Shown one piece after another: positions 5,124-5,513 of a stretch of 5,513 bases of DNA. The first letter of the stretch is position 1; each line of letters starts with the position of its first letter. The notes beneath the pieces are model-generated. The model was not told the DNA's origin and did no database searches. It saw only the letters and a program-made list of their open reading frames with translations. Made by a program: the position numbers and the translations under genes. Origin of the DNA: Pseudomonadota bacterium (GTDB lineage Bacteria > Pseudomonadota > Alphaproteobacteria > Acetobacterales > Acetobacteraceae); assembly GCA_021826485.1 (NCBI GenBank), contig JAKAZX010000289.1, positions 1 through 5,513 on the forward strand, given 5' to 3'.

Positions 5124-5513
5124 ATGCAGAACGTCGTCATCGTCGGCGGGGGCGCCATCGGCTGCTCCGCCGCCTATCATCTCGCGACGCATCCGCGCTT
5201 CGCGGGACGGATCACGGTGGTGGAGCGGGACCCGAGCTATGCCCGCGCCTCCTCCGCCCTGTCGGCCAGCGGCATCCGCCAGCAATTCTCCACGCCCGTC
5301 AGCATCCGCATGTCGCAATACGGCCTCGGCTTCATCCGCGCGGCGCGCGAGCGGCTGGCGGTCGAGGGCGATGCGCCGGACCTCGCGTTCAAGGAACACG
5401 GCTACCTGTTCCTGGCGAGTGCCGCCGGGCTGCCGGTGCTGCGGGAGAACGTGGCGCTGCAACAGGCCGAGGGCGCGGAAATCGCCCTGCTCGACCCGGC
5501 GGCGCTGACCGCG
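5124..5513 (+). CDS. FAD-dependent oxidoreductase (DAO/DadA family), 3' end cut by window
   Basis: The first 130 residues of a D-amino-acid-oxidase-family flavoprotein (PF01266 fold) are present and the frame is open to the right edge; full-length relatives are about 370-430 residues. The N-terminal Rossmann fold is NVVIVGGGAIGCSAAYHLA (3-21) with the GxGxxG dinucleotide loop (G8-G13), and the acidic residue ending beta-2 is E34 in ITVVERDPSY (30-39), which would bind the FAD ribose. A flavin-contacting SSALSASGIRQQFS (43-56) and a KEHGYLFLAS (90-99) strand follow, as in the sarcosine/dimethylglycine oxidase and FOXRED1-like branch. The substrate, probably a secondary or D-amino acid or a related amine, cannot be read from this part. 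No signal peptide is present. It lies 51 bases after the DUF2950 gene on the same strand, but a separate promoter is predicted, so it probably is not part of that operon. Confidence 0.9.
   Translation, partial: MQNVVIVGGGAIGCSAAYHLATHPRFAGRITVVERDPSYARASSALSASGIRQQFSTPVSIRMSQYGLGFIRAARERLAVEGDAPDLAFKEHGYLFLASAAGLPVLRENVALQQAEGAEIALLDPAALTA

Overview
The window is very GC-rich (roughly 70% or more by eye), with strong G/C preference at third codon positions and protein sequences typical of Alphaproteobacteria. The gene set (Fe-type SodB, YajC, DUF815 ATPase, YajC-linked squalene/phytoene-synthase-like protein, a DadA-type FAD oxidoreductase) looks like a Rhodospirillales/Acetobacteraceae-type chromosome (Roseomonas-like). 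That assignment is inference from sequence style, not a database match. No rRNA, tRNA, CRISPR, insertion sequence or phage gene was seen.

Layout. 1-763 (minus, cut at the left edge) is a squalene/phytoene-synthase-fold protein that has lost both Asp-rich catalytic motifs. 808-1410 (plus) is iron superoxide dismutase sodB, divergent from it; a good sigma70-like promoter for sodB overlaps the start codon of the synthase-like gene. sodB converges on yajC (1447-1791, minus), with a perfect 9-bp GC hairpin between the stop codons that could end transcription both ways. yajC is divergent from a DUF815 AAA+ ATPase (1866-2729, plus); their 74-bp shared region carries a strong yajC promoter with a dyad centred on its -10 element. 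After a 160-bp gap comes a two-gene operon of exported proteins of unknown function, DUF3300 (2890-4125) and DUF2950 (4140-5072). A D-amino-acid-oxidase-family FAD protein begins at 5124 and runs off the right edge; its predicted promoter puts the transcription start on the A of its ATG.

How the parts relate. The synthase-like protein, yajC and DUF815 ATPase look like the two ends of an arrangement common in Alphaproteobacteria (DUF815 / yajC-secD-secF-Mth938-like-synthase-like). Here secD, secF and the Mth938-like gene are missing and an oppositely oriented sodB sits in their place. The DUF3300-DUF2950 pair is a recurrent but functionally uncharacterised envelope gene pair and is the best candidate here for an undescribed system.
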